Assembly: GCA_019358975.1 (NCBI GenBank)
Contig: JAHHIL010000020.1
Span: 19,832-83,831 of the forward strand
Source: Trichocoleus desertorum ATA4-8-CV12
GTDB taxonomy: Bacteria > Cyanobacteriota > Cyanobacteriia > FACHB-46
Length of the DNA: 64,000 nt
Direction: 5' to 3'
How positions within the stretch are numbered: the stretch's first letter is position 1; each line of letters starts with the position of its first letter. Position numbers and translations under genes: made by a program. Positions 9,429 through 19,328 of this stretch are shown piece after piece. Below the pieces are notes generated by a model, which ran no database searches, was not told where the DNA came from, and was given only the letters and a program-made list of their open reading frames with translations.

Positions 9429-10238
9429 GTGACTGGATTGCAAGCCAAAACCAAACCTCGTGCTTCCTGGCAGGCGTGGTTCTCCCTGCTCATGTTTGGT
9501 TTCATGTATTTGCCCATCCTCGTGCTGGCGTTTTATAGCTTTAATCAGTCAGCCTACAGTGCCAGTTGGGCAGGATTTACTTTAGCTTGGTATCGCAAGT
9601 TTTTTGCCGACGAACGCATTTTGTCAGCTTTGCAAACCAGCTTGATGGTGGCGCTGTTGGCGGTGGCGATCGCAGCAGTGCTCGGAACGCTGATGACGGT
9701 TGGGTTAGCTCGCTATCACTTTCCGGGCAAAGGGCTTTATCGGGGTGTTGCGTATCTACCCTTAATTATTCCGGATATCGCGATCGCGGTTGCGACTCTA
9801 GTTTTCTTGGCAGTAGTGGCAATCCCACTCAGTTTATGGACAATTGTCGCCGCTCATGTCGTGTTCTGTTTGGCTTACGTCGCGATCGTGGTATCTACCC
9901 GTTTAACTGGGCTGGATTCCCACCTAGAAGAGGCGGCCCTTGATTTAGGAGCCACCCCAGCTCAGGCATTTATTCAGGTTCTGCTTCCAGAGTTGATGCC
10001 AGCCATTGTCTCTGGTTGCTTGTTGGCCTTTGTGCTAAGCATGGATGATTTTCTCATCGCTAGTTTTACGGCTGGAGGTGGCGTAACTACATTGCCGATG
10101 GAAATTTTTAGCCGCATTCGGACTGGGGTGAAGCCCGATATTAATGCGCTCAGCGTCGTTTTAATCTTGGCCTCTGGTTTTGTCGCGTTCGTCGCTGAAT
10201 CAATTCGCTATCAGGGCACCCAAAAACGGTTGAAGTAG
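9429..10238 (+). CDS. potC: Polyamine ABC transporter permease, PotC type
   Basis: Second inner-membrane permease subunit, 269 residues with six predicted helices. The EAA loop is EEAALDLGATPAQAFIQVLLPEL around residues 170-192, and the PotC-like N-terminus FMYLPILVLAFYSFNQS is present. Translation appears to start at GTG 9429, preceded by a GGAAGGA purine run about 15 nt upstream; no better start is nearby. It ends the pot operon and converges with the minus-strand gene at 10309. Confidence 0.92.
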   Translation: MTGLQAKTKPRASWQAWFSLLMFGFMYLPILVLAFYSFNQSAYSASWAGFTLAWYRKFFADERILSALQTSLMVALLAVAIAAVLGTLMTVGLARYHFPGKGLYRGVAYLPLIIPDIAIAVATLVFLAVVAIPLSLWTIVAAHVVFCLAYVAIVVSTRLTGLDSHLEEAALDLGATPAQAFIQVLLPELMPAIVSGCLLAFVLSMDDFLIASFTAGGGVTTLPMEIFSRIRTGVKPDINALSVVLILASGFVAFVAESIRYQGTQKRLK

Positions 10239-10308
10239 CTGCGGCGGTCAACCCATTCAACTCATTTCAGCTCATTTCACTCATCACAGCAAATTGACTC
10301 ATGTGGGT

Positions 10309-10710
10309 CTAGCGATCGCCATGAACCCAGCGCCACAGTGGATGGCTCGGTCCTTGTTGGCGAATCCGATATGCTTGGCGCTCTAGCCGCTCTTTTTCTA
10401 GAGCAGGCAGGCCGAAGAGAATATTGCGGCTTTGCCAAACCAAGGTAGCCACGGTTAAACCAATACACAAAGCCAGCCCAAACGTGGGAATTGGGTTATA
10501 AGCAAACCCATAGCGTACTGCGGCCCAAGTAAAGTACTGCCTCCACAGGGCAATCTCCCCTCGCAATCCCCACAGACTGAGCAGCCCAACAGTCAGCCAC
10601 AGGCAAACCACAACTAACCAGCGGCCCCAAACAGTCACCTGATGCAATCTCATCAATTCTGGTGAAAGATTGGGGTTGTAGCTCAGTTCTGTGTTGTCAG
10701 ACTGCTCCAT
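10309..10710 (-). CDS. Conserved small membrane protein of unknown function
   Basis: A 133-residue protein with two hydrophobic segments: about 30-48 (WLVVVCLWLTVGLLSLWGL) and about 75-92 (PTFGLALCIGLTVATLVW). The C-terminal tail is basic and likely cytoplasmic (ALEKERLERQAYRIRQQGPS). It follows secF by 45 bp on the same strand, so it is plausibly read with secDF. I recognise no named family; its position suggests only that it is a conserved membrane protein in the same transcript. Confidence 0.7.
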   Translation of the reverse strand: MEQSDNTELSYNPNLSPELMRLHQVTVWGRWLVVVCLWLTVGLLSLWGLRGEIALWRQYFTWAAVRYGFAYNPIPTFGLALCIGLTVATLVWQSRNILFGLPALEKERLERQAYRIRQQGPSHPLWRWVHGDR

Positions 10711-10755
10711 AATTGCTAGCTAACCCGAAGCAAAAATTGCTACGGCAACAAGAAG

Positions 10756-11745
10756 TTAAGCATCCTCGGAACTCACAGAGGCATCCAGCGCTGGTGAACC
10801 TGCTGCCATTGCTGGGATGGCTTGACCATTACGCTTTCGCCACCAAGCGAGTAGGGTACTAGCAATAAAAATGCTGGAGTAGGCACCCATTGTAAAACCA
10901 ATAATCAAGGCTAGGGCAAAGTTTTTAAGGGTTTCTCCGCCAAAGAAGAAGATAGAAGACAACGTGAGCAAAACAGTCAGCGTAGTGTTGATGGAGCGAG
11001 TTAAGGTCTGGTTGACGGCCTCTTCTACAACATCATCAATATGTCGCTCAGGATTGAGGGTAATGGTTTCTCGGATGCGATCGTAAATCACGACTGTGTC
11101 GTTGACCGAAAAGCCCACAATCGTCAGGAGGGCCACAATAAACAAGCTATCAACTTCGGTGCCAAAAACTAGGCCCAAAATTGAGAACATGCCAACTGTT
11201 ACTAAAACATCGTGGAACAAAGCAACGATCGCCATAAAAGCGTAGTCAAACTGAAACCGGAAGCTCAGATAGACAATAATCCCTGCAAAAGAGACGATCA
11301 GGGCCAACATACCAGAGGTAAATAACTGACGGCCAATGCTTGGGCCAACAGTATCAATTTGGGTGGTTGTAGGGTCGAATTTACCGATCGCTTCACTCAA
11401 AGAGGCTTGTAGCTTGGTGCGTTCATCCACATTCAAGGTTTTGGTACGGATGGAAACTGCCCGCTGATCTTGCCCTACGACCTGAATACTGCTGCCAGCA
11501 AGACCTTGTTGATCCAGCAATTCTCGAACATTGCCAACATTAATTGGCTTGTCACAGTTGTTGGGTTGCGTGCAATCCAGTTCAAACTGGATGCGAGTTC
11601 CACCCACGAAGTCTAAGCTAGGCCGCAAAGGCGCTTTGATATCAGGGCGAGTCCAGGAGATGGCCATTGCCACTAATCCACTCAAAATAATCAGTAGTGA
11701 AATGCTCCACCACAGCGATCGCCGCTTCATCACATTGAGTTTCAT
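10756..11745 (-). CDS. secF: Protein translocase subunit SecF
   Basis: Membrane subunit of SecDF, which pulls exported proteins across the membrane using the proton gradient. It has 329 residues: TM1 about 12-30, a periplasmic domain with [12 protein letters not shown] (the SecF DFxGG motif) about 45-56, then five helices with [16 protein letters not shown] around 210-225, which carries the conserved proton-path Asp. The ATG overlaps the secD stop by 4 nt, implying translational coupling. The C-terminal tail is Ala/Ser-rich and not conserved. Confidence 0.94.
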   Translation of the reverse strand: MKLNVMKRRSLWWSISLLIILSGLVAMAISWTRPDIKAPLRPSLDFVGGTRIQFELDCTQPNNCDKPINVGNVRELLDQQGLAGSSIQVVGQDQRAVSIRTKTLNVDERTKLQASLSEAIGKFDPTTTQIDTVGPSIGRQLFTSGMLALIVSFAGIIVYLSFRFQFDYAFMAIVALFHDVLVTVGMFSILGLVFGTEVDSLFIVALLTIVGFSVNDTVVIYDRIRETITLNPERHIDDVVEEAVNQTLTRSINTTLTVLLTLSSIFFFGGETLKNFALALIIGFTMGAYSSIFIASTLLAWWRKRNGQAIPAMAAGSPALDASVSSEDA

Positions 11746-13166
11746 GGCGTCACCTCTGCCTTCGATTGATTAGACGCTGGCACCTGAGGACAAAAGAATT
11801 CGGGTTTACGGAGAGCTGGAAAACTTAATGCCAGCAACATCAAAGTTCGACTACAGGTAATGGCCGTAAACATACTAACTACTACCCCTAAACCGAGCGT
11901 GAGGGCAAAACCTCGGACTAAGCCCGCCCCTAACCAGAACAAGGCAGCACAAGCAATTACCGTTGTGACATTACTATCCAAAATGCTAGAGAAGGCCCGA
12001 TAGAAGCCAGACTCGACGGATCGATACAAGGTTTTGCCAGCCCGCAACTCTTCACGGGTACGCTCAAAAATCAAAACGTTGGCATCAACTGCCATCCCGA
12101 TACTGAGAATAAATCCAGCAATTCCTGGCAAAGTTAAAGTCACACCCAGCAGGGTAAAGCTGGCAAACGTCAGCAGCGAGTAAATCACTAGGGACAAGTC
12201 AGCGATCGCTCCAGGTAAGCGGTAATAAACCACCATAAAGATCAACACCAAAAACAGACCACCCAAGCCAGCATAGATGCTGCGTTGGACGCTATCTCTG
12301 CCTAAGGTCGCTCCCACAGTGCGGTTTTCGACAATTTCAACCGGGACAGGCAAAGCGCCACCCCGCAACTGTACCGCTAAGTCGTTTGCTTCTTCAGCGG
12401 TAAAGCGGCCTTCGATGACAGCGCCACCACCCGTAATACCAGTTTGGGCAAACTGTACCCCAACCGTAGGAGCACTAATCAAGCGATCATCTAGCAGAAT
12501 GCCAATGCTGCGTCCAGTTCCAGCCAAACTCTTGGTTAACTCTGCAAACAGCGTTGCCCCTTTAGGATCAAATCTTAGAGAGACATTCCAGCTATTGCCA
12601 CTCGCTGAAGCAGGCTCAGCCGAAGCATCCTGAAGATTTTCTCCAGTCAAACCAGTCCGCTCAAAGAGTTCCGCGATCGCAGCATTACTCCGCTTAATCG
12701 CCGCTTGGTTTTCCGCCAGTGCAGCCTCATTGCCAGCACCTGGCTTTTGCAGTTCTGCCTGCTTAGCCAGCAATTCTTGCCGCACTTGAAACTCGACCGC
12801 CAGTTGAGCTTCTGACCCTGGTTTTTGCTGACGGAAATCTAGCTGGGCTGTACCCCCCAAGACCCGCTCCGCCTGTTCAGGATCGCTCACGCCGGGAAGT
12901 TGAACCAAGAGTTGGTCTTCTCCCACCGTCTGAACCACCGATTCAGACACACCTAATCCATTGATCCGTCCTTCCACGACTCGCTGTACGGCTTCCATCA
13001 CCCGTGGTGTGATTTCTTTCACAGTCTCGGATGGTTTCACCTGCAATGTCAGTTGGGAGCCGCCCTGCAAGTCGAGTCCTAGTCGTGTAGGAACCTGCAC
13101 GATGGTAAAGATCGCCCCAATGACGAGGACGAGAATTAAAGCTAATAATGAACGCTGTCTTTGCAT
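11742..13166 (-). CDS. secD: Protein translocase subunit SecD
   Basis: Large SecDF subunit. I use the ATG at 13166 ([17 protein letters not shown]), giving 474 residues; the open frame extends to a TTG at 13214 with non-conserved residues. The sequence shows TM1, [14 protein letters not shown] near residue 30, the large periplasmic domain, [21 protein letters not shown], and five C-terminal helices with the conserved [18 protein letters not shown]. The periplasmic region carries an extra Ala/Gln/Glu-rich coiled-coil-like stretch, also seen in other cyanobacterial SecD. It overlaps secF by 4 nt and lies 79 bp after pdhB. Confidence 0.94.
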   Translation of the reverse strand: MQRQRSLLALILVLVIGAIFTIVQVPTRLGLDLQGGSQLTLQVKPSETVKEITPRVMEAVQRVVEGRINGLGVSESVVQTVGEDQLLVQLPGVSDPEQAERVLGGTAQLDFRQQKPGSEAQLAVEFQVRQELLAKQAELQKPGAGNEAALAENQAAIKRSNAAIAELFERTGLTGENLQDASAEPASASGNSWNVSLRFDPKGATLFAELTKSLAGTGRSIGILLDDRLISAPTVGVQFAQTGITGGGAVIEGRFTAEEANDLAVQLRGGALPVPVEIVENRTVGATLGRDSVQRSIYAGLGGLFLVLIFMVVYYRLPGAIADLSLVIYSLLTFASFTLLGVTLTLPGIAGFILSIGMAVDANVLIFERTREELRAGKTLYRSVESGFYRAFSSILDSNVTTVIACAALFWLGAGLVRGFALTLGLGVVVSMFTAITCSRTLMLLALSFPALRKPEFFCPQVPASNQSKAEVTP

Positions 13167-13245
13167 AAGTTCTGAGTTTGGAATTTTGAGTGTTGAGCTG
13201 GAATAAACATCCAAGTTGCAACCTCAACACTCAAACCTATCTTAG

Positions 13246-14229
13246 CTACACCCGTAAGGCCACCATTTTTTGCACAGCTTCAACAATCTGTTGGGGCTGC
13301 ACAATGGTTAGGTTTTCTAGGGTGCCGTTGTAAGGGGTGGGAATGTCTTGCGAAGAGAGGCGCAAAACAGGAGCATCAAGTTCGTCAAACAAGCGATCGT
13401 TGATCGAGGCAATCAGCTCTGCGGCAATCCCCCCGGTTCTCATACATTCTTCGACAATGATTACCCGGTGAGTTTTGCGAATGGAAGCGCCAATGGTATC
13501 AAAGTCCAGAGGTTTGAGCGAAATAAGATCAATTACCTCTGGGTCATAACCATCTTTTTCCAAGGTTTTAACTGCTTGGAGAACATGGTGACGCATTCGA
13601 GAATAGGTCAGAATCGTGACATCTTTGCCTTGCCGCACCACTTCTGCTTTATCTAGAGGCAGCGTGTACTCAGCTTCTGGTAGATTTTCCTTCAAGTTGT
13701 ACAGCAGCACATGCTCAAAGAATAAAACTGGGTTGTTGTCACGGATGGCAGACTTCAATAAACCCTTGGCGTTGTAAGGAGTTGAGCAGGCCACAATTTT
13801 GAGGCCAGGAACTGCTTGGAAGTAAGCTTCTAGACGCTGGGAGTGTTCTGCCCCTAGTTGTCGGCCTACCCCACCAGGCCCGCGAATCACCATCGGGATT
13901 TTGTAGTTCCCACCCGACGTATAGCGCAGCATCCCGGCGTTGTTGGCAATTTGGTTGAAGGCCAAGAGCAAAAAGCCCATATTCATGCCTTCAATGATGG
14001 GACGCAACCCAGTCATTGCCGCGCCTACTGCCATGCCTGTAAAACTGTTTTCGGCAATGGGCGTATCTAAAATCCGCAGCTCACCGTATTTTTTGTACAG
14101 ATCTTTCGTGACTTTGTAAGAGCCGCCGTAGTGGCCTACATCTTCCCCCATCACGAGCACGGAGGGGTCGCGGGCCATTTCTTCGTCAATGGCCTCACGT
14201 AGGGCGTTAAACAAGAAAGTCTCTGCCAT
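13246..14229 (-). CDS. pdhB: Pyruvate dehydrogenase E1 component, beta subunit
   Basis: With the alpha subunit it forms the thiamine-diphosphate E1 enzyme that decarboxylates pyruvate and passes the acetyl group to E2 lipoate. It has 327 residues, the usual length. Visible features: [17 protein letters not shown] near the N-terminus, [34 protein letters not shown] and the C-terminal transketolase domain. The downstream neighbours secD-secF share its strand with 79 bp spacing. It is separated from pdhA by 264 bp containing a strong terminator-like hairpin, so it probably has its own promoter. Confidence 0.95.
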   Translation of the reverse strand: MAETFLFNALREAIDEEMARDPSVLVMGEDVGHYGGSYKVTKDLYKKYGELRILDTPIAENSFTGMAVGAAMTGLRPIIEGMNMGFLLLAFNQIANNAGMLRYTSGGNYKIPMVIRGPGGVGRQLGAEHSQRLEAYFQAVPGLKIVACSTPYNAKGLLKSAIRDNNPVLFFEHVLLYNLKENLPEAEYTLPLDKAEVVRQGKDVTILTYSRMRHHVLQAVKTLEKDGYDPEVIDLISLKPLDFDTIGASIRKTHRVIIVEECMRTGGIAAELIASINDRLFDELDAPVLRLSSQDIPTPYNGTLENLTIVQPQQIVEAVQKMVALRV

Positions 14230-14442
14230 CGATACCTCTGAGTTGCGGCAACAGTCTAATGATCGAAACTAATGGTCGAAATTACTTTGGTGATCCAAGT
14301 TAATCATCATAGCTGTTGAGGGCAGCCATGATTATATCGGACGTGGATTAGATTTGGCCTTACAGACAAGGCACAGGCAGCGCGATCGCCCGCCCTACAA
14401 TCACCCCGACAAACAATCACCCCGACAAAAGACAGCATACAA

Positions 14443-14473
14443 AAATCGGACAAGCTACTCACCTGTCCGATTT
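14443..14473 (-). terminator. Rho-independent terminator downstream of pdhA
   Basis: On the minus strand AAATCGGACA pairs perfectly with TGTCCGATTT (10-bp stem, 11-nt loop). The right arm runs straight into TTTTTG. It begins 20 bp after the pdhA stop, so it should end or attenuate pdhA transcription before pdhB. Just beyond it, two direct copies of AATCACCCCGACAAA lie at about 14399-14429. Confidence 0.8.
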
Positions 14474-14493
14474 CAGCTACAAGGGTGACTAGA

Positions 14494-15528
14494 TTATTCG
14501 TCCTCGGCAAACACAAATCGATACAGTTCGCTAGCGTCAGGTTCAGGACTTGACAGCGCAAACTCAACCCCTTCATCAACGGTGGCTTGAATTTTACGCT
14601 CAATTCCCTTGAGTTCTTCTGGATTGACCAAGTTTTGCTCAATCAGGTAAGCCGCAAACTTCTTAATGGGGTCACGAGCCAACCAAGCTTCTTTTTCATC
14701 CTTGGTACGCAGTTCGTCGGGGTCAGCTAGAGAATGACCTCGGAAGCGATAAGTCAGCGCCTCAATCAAAGTAGGCCCTTCACCCGCCCGCGCTCGTGCT
14801 ACTGCTTCTTGAGCCACAGACCGCACGGCCATCACATCCATGCCATCCACTTCTACACCGGGCATCCCAAAGACGCTGGCTTTTTTGTAGATTTCTGGCT
14901 GAGAAGTCGCCCGCTCATGGGCCATCCCGATCGCCCACTTGTTGTTCTCTACCACAAATAGGATGGGGAGTTTCCACAAGGCGGCCATGTTAAGGCACTC
15001 GAAGAATTGACCATTGTTAGTGGTACCGTCTCCAAAGAAGCAAGCGGCGACTTGATCTGCCGTCTCATCTCCCAAGACTTCCCGACGGTATTTGCTCTGA
15101 AAAGCGGCCCCCAAAGCAATGGGAATTCCTTCACCAATAAAGGCAAAGCCTCCCAGCATATTGTGCTCTGCCGAAAAGAGGTGCATTGAGCCACCCCGCC
15201 CTTTGCTGCAACCTGTCGCTTTCCCAAACAGTTCTGCCATCACCTCGCGCGCCGGGACTCCAGCACTGAGGGCATGGACGTGATCGCGGTAGGTGCTGCA
15301 TACATAGTCTTCACCGGGCCGCATGGATTGAATCACACCCGTTGACACAGCCTCTTGGCCGTTATAGAGGTGGACAAATCCAAACATTTTGCCCCGATAG
15401 TACATCTCCGCGCACTTATCTTCGAAGAAGCGCCCTAAGATCATGTCTTCGTAGAGCCTTAAGCCTTCTTCTTTAGTAATTTGTGCTGAAGCAGCTTGAA
15501 ATACTGGTAAAGTCCGTTCCTGAACCAT
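14494..15528 (-). CDS. pdhA: Pyruvate dehydrogenase E1 component, alpha subunit
   Basis: Thiamine-diphosphate-binding subunit of E1. I start at ATG 15528 ([11 protein letters not shown]), giving 344 residues, the normal cyanobacterial size; the open frame extends to a TTG at 15558. The TPP motif is [23 protein letters not shown]...VVENN (starting FFGDGTTNN). [16 protein letters not shown] and the phosphorylation-loop-like [12 protein letters not shown] are also present. It is read divergently from ftn2 across about 490 bp, and a hairpin terminator follows it. Confidence 0.95.
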   Translation of the reverse strand: MVQERTLPVFQAASAQITKEEGLRLYEDMILGRFFEDKCAEMYYRGKMFGFVHLYNGQEAVSTGVIQSMRPGEDYVCSTYRDHVHALSAGVPAREVMAELFGKATGCSKGRGGSMHLFSAEHNMLGGFAFIGEGIPIALGAAFQSKYRREVLGDETADQVAACFFGDGTTNNGQFFECLNMAALWKLPILFVVENNKWAIGMAHERATSQPEIYKKASVFGMPGVEVDGMDVMAVRSVAQEAVARARAGEGPTLIEALTYRFRGHSLADPDELRTKDEKEAWLARDPIKKFAAYLIEQNLVNPEELKGIERKIQATVDEGVEFALSSPEPDASELYRFVFAEDE

Positions 15529-16020
15529 TGATTTGTAGTACCCTCGCAGCAATACCAAGCTAAATTTTATCGAGATAGTTTGACTTCCTTAAAGAAAGTC
15601 GGCTTCCTGTACCTGCCAGGTTTTCCCAGTCTACTTACAACGAAGGCATAGCGCTCTCAGTGTTTTGGCAATACCGGGCGAAGCTGCACACCGCATCTTT
15701 GAGGTGCTGAAGTGTTGACGTTTTGCCACTAGCACCTGAATCAAAATAGCGTCCTCCGGAACCAAAAATCAAATTTTGTCACCCTTGCCTAACCTATGGG
15801 AATCAAAAAGCAGATGCTACTGACAAAGGGGCCGTTGATTGGAGTTTCCTGAGCTGACCTGTTAAAACTTATATAAAAGTTATATTACTTGGCGCAAATT
15901 TTTCCTTATCTTGGTACACTCCCCCAATGAGGGTCACGGGTTATGATTGTGGCACTATCTTGGCAACTTTATTGGTTGTCACAGATTAATACTTATTTCT
16001 TGCCGCTGGGGAAGTGAACC
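15529..16020. promoter_or_regulatory. Divergent promoter region between pdhA and ftn2
   Basis: About 490 bp with no supported gene. It contains an AT-rich near-palindrome, AACTTATATAAAAGTT, around 15867-15882, embedded in a likely -10 zone for the plus-strand ftn2, and T-rich runs toward pdhA. No NtcA-type GTA-N8-TAC or riboswitch was found by eye. The promoter assignment is inferred from gene orientation. Confidence 0.35.
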
Positions 16021-18366
16021 GTGCGAATTCCGCTCGATTACTACCGAATTTTGGGCCTACCAATCCAGGCCACTGCTGAACAGTTGCAACAGGCTCATCG
16101 CGATCGCGCCTTGCAACTTCCTCGGCGTGAATATTCTGAGGCAGCGATCGCTGCCCGAAAGCAGCTGCTTGACGAAGCCTATGCTGTTCTCTCCGATCCG
16201 GATCAACGTCAGGCTTATGACGCTAATTTCCTCGCCAAAACCTACGAGCTTGAGCCCGATCGCCCTGGCACCTCGTTAACTAGAACCCCAGAATCAACAG
16301 ACACCAGTAGCGATCCCTACACCCCCAGCATTGATATTCACGACGATCAACTCGTCGGGGCTCTCTTGATTTGGTTGGAGCTAGGTGAGTATGAGTTGGT
16401 GTTGAAACTGGGGCGTACCTATCTCAGCAACAACAGCAATTTAAAGAATGGCCGCTTTGGCGAACCGGACATTGTCTTTGCCGATATCATCCTAACCGTT
16501 GCTTTAGCTTGCTTGGAACTAGGGCGAGAGCAGTGGCAACAGGGCCAATATGAAAATGCCGCAGAATCCCTTGAAGCTGGGCAGGAGTTGTTACTACGCG
16601 AAGGTTTGTTTGCAACTGTCCGGGGCGAAGTACAGACTGACTTATATAAGTTACGGCCCTATCGCGTTCTGGAGCTACTTGCTTTACCGGAAGAAAGCAC
16701 AACCGAGCGCCGCCAAGGACTCCGTTTGCTCCGAGAAATGTTGCAGGAGCGTGGTGGAATCGACGGGACTGGCACCGATCAATCTGGCCTCAACATTGAC
16801 GACTTTCTGCGTTTCATTCAGCAGTTGCGCGGTTACTTGAGTGCAGCCGAGCAACAAACTCTGTTTGAAGAAGAAGCGCGTCGTCCTTCGGCGGTGGCGA
16901 CCTATTTAGCGGTTTATGCTTTGCTGGCTCAAGGGTTTGCTCAACGTGAGCCAGCCCTCATCCGACGGGCAAAGTCAATGCTAGTGCGCCTGGGTAGCCG
17001 CCAAGATGTGCATTTAGAGCAAGCGGTTTGCGCCTTACTCCTCGGTCAAACTGAGGAAGCGAGCCGCGCTTTAGAGCTGAGCCACGACTACGAGCCACTC
17101 GTCTTCATCCGAGAAAACTCTCAAAGTTCGCCAGACTTGTTGCCAGGTCTTTGTCTCTACAGTGAGCGTTGGCTGCAAGAGGAAGTTTTTCCTCATTTCC
17201 GAGACTTAGCTCAGCAGCAAGTTTCCTTGAAAGACTACTTTGCCGACGAGCAAGTGCAAGCCTACTTAGAGGAGCTTCCTAACGAGTCGCCAAATCACTC
17301 TCCTACCAACGCTTCTAGCCAAAATGGCTGGGGGGCTGCCACCCAAGCTGGAAGCAATGGACAGTCTAGCCCTACGACAGCAGGTCACGCGGCTAACTGG
17401 CGTACCACGACTAGCTATCCTCCTACGCAATCTGCCGTCCATACCCGCTTGCAGCAAGCAGTAGAGACAGACCCTAGGGTTCCTCCTGCCACTCGTGCCG
17501 TTACTACGGTTTCTCCAGCAACAGGGCCAGCTGAGCCAGAGCGCATTAACCCAACGTCATCCCCCTCCAGCCGAAACCCAACAACTTCTAACCCGCCTGC
17601 CACCTCCGTAGTGGTCACAGGTGGGAGTGGTACCAATGATTCGCAACGTCCCACTTCCTTAACTCAAGCAGGACAACCGCCTAGGGAGCGATCGCGGGGT
17701 CAAGTGGCCAATGGATTCCGTGTTCCCGATCCAGAGGATCTACCACCCCGTCGTAGTGGCACAGGTGCAGCATCACCTAGCAAATTCAAGCCAGTTTTGT
17801 TATTTGTGATTGCCCTCTTGTCCCTGGGAGCGTTAGGGTATCTAACCACCAAAGCTTTCAGTAGCTTACAGGCCGCTCGTGGCCCCAAGTTGGAAGCCAA
17901 TCAACCGATGATCTCGCTCGACCAACCTTTGATTGCCGTTCCCGACCCGGAAACTGTTGCTCAGTCAGCCACAGGGCCTTTGACTAAGGAGGCAGCTCAG
18001 CAGGTGGTTCAAACTTGGTTATCGACCAAAGCAGCTGCTCTCGGTCCTAATCGCGCCACCGCTCAGTTGAACCAAATCTTGGTTGATTCTGCCTTGACTC
18101 AGTGGCAACAACAAGCCGCAGACGACAGACGCAGTGATTCCTATCGGCAGTACCAACATGCCATCCGATCTATTGATAGCGTCGAAATGAGCGATGTTGA
18201 TCCCAATCAAGCCAGAGTGGATGCCGAAGTGAGTGAGGCTGCGGCCTTCTATGTCAACGGTCAGCTCGATCGCAGCTCGTCTTATACCAGTGACAGCATC
18301 CGAGTGCAGTACAACTTGGTACGCCGTGACGGTCGGTGGTTGATTCGCGAAATGAATGTTCTCTAG
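16021..18366 (+). CDS. ftn2: Cell division protein Ftn2/ZipN (ARC6 homologue)
   Basis: Cyanobacterial and plastid division factor that tethers FtsZ to the membrane. The 781 residues show an N-terminal DnaJ-like domain about 4-70 (DYYRILGLPIQATAEQLQQA, DEAYAVLSDPDQRQAYD), a long helical middle, a Pro/Ser/Thr-rich linker about 420-585, one membrane helix about 593-612 (VLLFVIALLSLGALGYL) and a C-terminal IMS/DUF4101 domain about 655-780. This order matches Ftn2/ARC6. The start is GTG 16021 (VRIPLDYYR) with a GGGGA-type purine run before it. A 9-bp hairpin overlaps the stop codon. Confidence 0.93.
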   Translation: MRIPLDYYRILGLPIQATAEQLQQAHRDRALQLPRREYSEAAIAARKQLLDEAYAVLSDPDQRQAYDANFLAKTYELEPDRPGTSLTRTPESTDTSSDPYTPSIDIHDDQLVGALLIWLELGEYELVLKLGRTYLSNNSNLKNGRFGEPDIVFADIILTVALACLELGREQWQQGQYENAAESLEAGQELLLREGLFATVRGEVQTDLYKLRPYRVLELLALPEESTTERRQGLRLLREMLQERGGIDGTGTDQSGLNIDDFLRFIQQLRGYLSAAEQQTLFEEEARRPSAVATYLAVYALLAQGFAQREPALIRRAKSMLVRLGSRQDVHLEQAVCALLLGQTEEASRALELSHDYEPLVFIRENSQSSPDLLPGLCLYSERWLQEEVFPHFRDLAQQQVSLKDYFADEQVQAYLEELPNESPNHSPTNASSQNGWGAATQAGSNGQSSPTTAGHAANWRTTTSYPPTQSAVHTRLQQAVETDPRVPPATRAVTTVSPATGPAEPERINPTSSPSSRNPTTSNPPATSVVVTGGSGTNDSQRPTSLTQAGQPPRERSRGQVANGFRVPDPEDLPPRRSGTGAASPSKFKPVLLFVIALLSLGALGYLTTKAFSSLQAARGPKLEANQPMISLDQPLIAVPDPETVAQSATGPLTKEAAQQVVQTWLSTKAAALGPNRATAQLNQILVDSALTQWQQQAADDRRSDSYRQYQHAIRSIDSVEMSDVDPNQARVDAEVSEAAAFYVNGQLDRSSSYTSDSIRVQYNLVRRDGRWLIREMNVL

Positions 18367-18381
18367 ATAAACTCTAGAGAA
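18359..18381 (+). terminator. Hairpin overlapping the ftn2 stop codon
   Basis: TTCTCTAGA and TCTAGAGAA form a perfect 9-bp stem with the loop TAAAC; the TAG stop lies inside the left arm. There is no T-run after it, so it is a weak terminator candidate or an mRNA 3'-end stabiliser. Confidence 0.4.
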
Positions 18382-18464
18382 ATATGTGATCAATATGCGA
18401 TCGCTAATTGCCTAAGAGACCAGTGATAAGATCAGCCTGGGTTCCCCAAAAATAACTGCAAAAA

Positions 18465-19226
18465 ATGGCAACTATGTTATCGCTAGAAGCGGCTAGGGCA
18501 CAACCTAACTTGAAATTGGGACGAGTTTTGATTGTCGAAGACGAAGAGTTGATTCGTGAGACGATTGCTCTAGCGCTAACCGAAGAAGGTTATGAGGTTC
18601 TGGTTGCGGAAGATGGGCGCAGTGTTTTAGAGCTGACTCTCAAATCCGAAACAGGCAGCGAAGCTGAAGCAACCCAGCTAGATTTAGTCATCCTCGATTT
18701 GATGCTGCCTTACATCAACGGGCTAGATCTGTGCCGATTGATTCGTCATGAAGGCAACAGCGTCCCCATTCTCATGCTCAGTGCTAAAGGCAGCGAAACC
18801 GATCGCGTGGTGGGACTAGAAGTTGGGGCAGATGATTATCTCACCAAGCCTTTTGGCATGCGAGAACTGATCGCTCGCTGTCGCGCCTTACTCCGTCGTC
18901 ATCGTCATGCGCAGCCTCCGAGCCACGAAACAACCCTCAAGTTTCAAGACATTACCCTCTATCCTCAAGAATGTCGTGTGACGGTGAGAGGCGAAGAAAT
19001 TAATCTTTCACCTAAAGAATTTCGGATTTTAGAGCTATTCATGACTCATCCCCGGCGAGTCTGGTCGCGCGAACAACTCATTGAACGAGTTTGGGGGCCT
19101 GACTTTATGGGAGATAGTAAAACCGTGGATGTGCATATCCGCTGGTTACGGGAAAAACTAGAACTTGACCCTAGTCATCCGGAATACCTATTGACGGTAC
19201 GAGGCTTTGGCTATCGGTTTGGCTAA
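18465..19226 (+). CDS. sphR: OmpR/PhoB-family response regulator, SphR-like
   Basis: DNA-binding response regulator, 253 residues. The receiver domain about 19-140 has the acidic pocket EDEE, the phospho-acceptor Asp in LVILDLMLP, and the Lys in LTKPF. The winged-helix domain about 155-250 ends in the typical LLTVRGFGYRFG. The gene is followed by a membrane histidine kinase, as expected for a two-component pair. Resemblance to the phosphate-sensing SphR/PhoB group is by motif and partner; the exact orthologue is inference. No Pho box was seen upstream. Confidence 0.8.
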   Translation: MATMLSLEAARAQPNLKLGRVLIVEDEELIRETIALALTEEGYEVLVAEDGRSVLELTLKSETGSEAEATQLDLVILDLMLPYINGLDLCRLIRHEGNSVPILMLSAKGSETDRVVGLEVGADDYLTKPFGMRELIARCRALLRRHRHAQPPSHETTLKFQDITLYPQECRVTVRGEEINLSPKEFRILELFMTHPRRVWSREQLIERVWGPDFMGDSKTVDVHIRWLREKLELDPSHPEYLLTVRGFGYRFG

Positions 19227-19328
19227 AGCTAGGAGCTAGAAAACGCCGATGACACTAGATTCAGCAATTTTTGGTAGAAACGCTACGCGAAGACATTACT
19301 GCCCTCTGCGATCGCAATTACCGCAACT

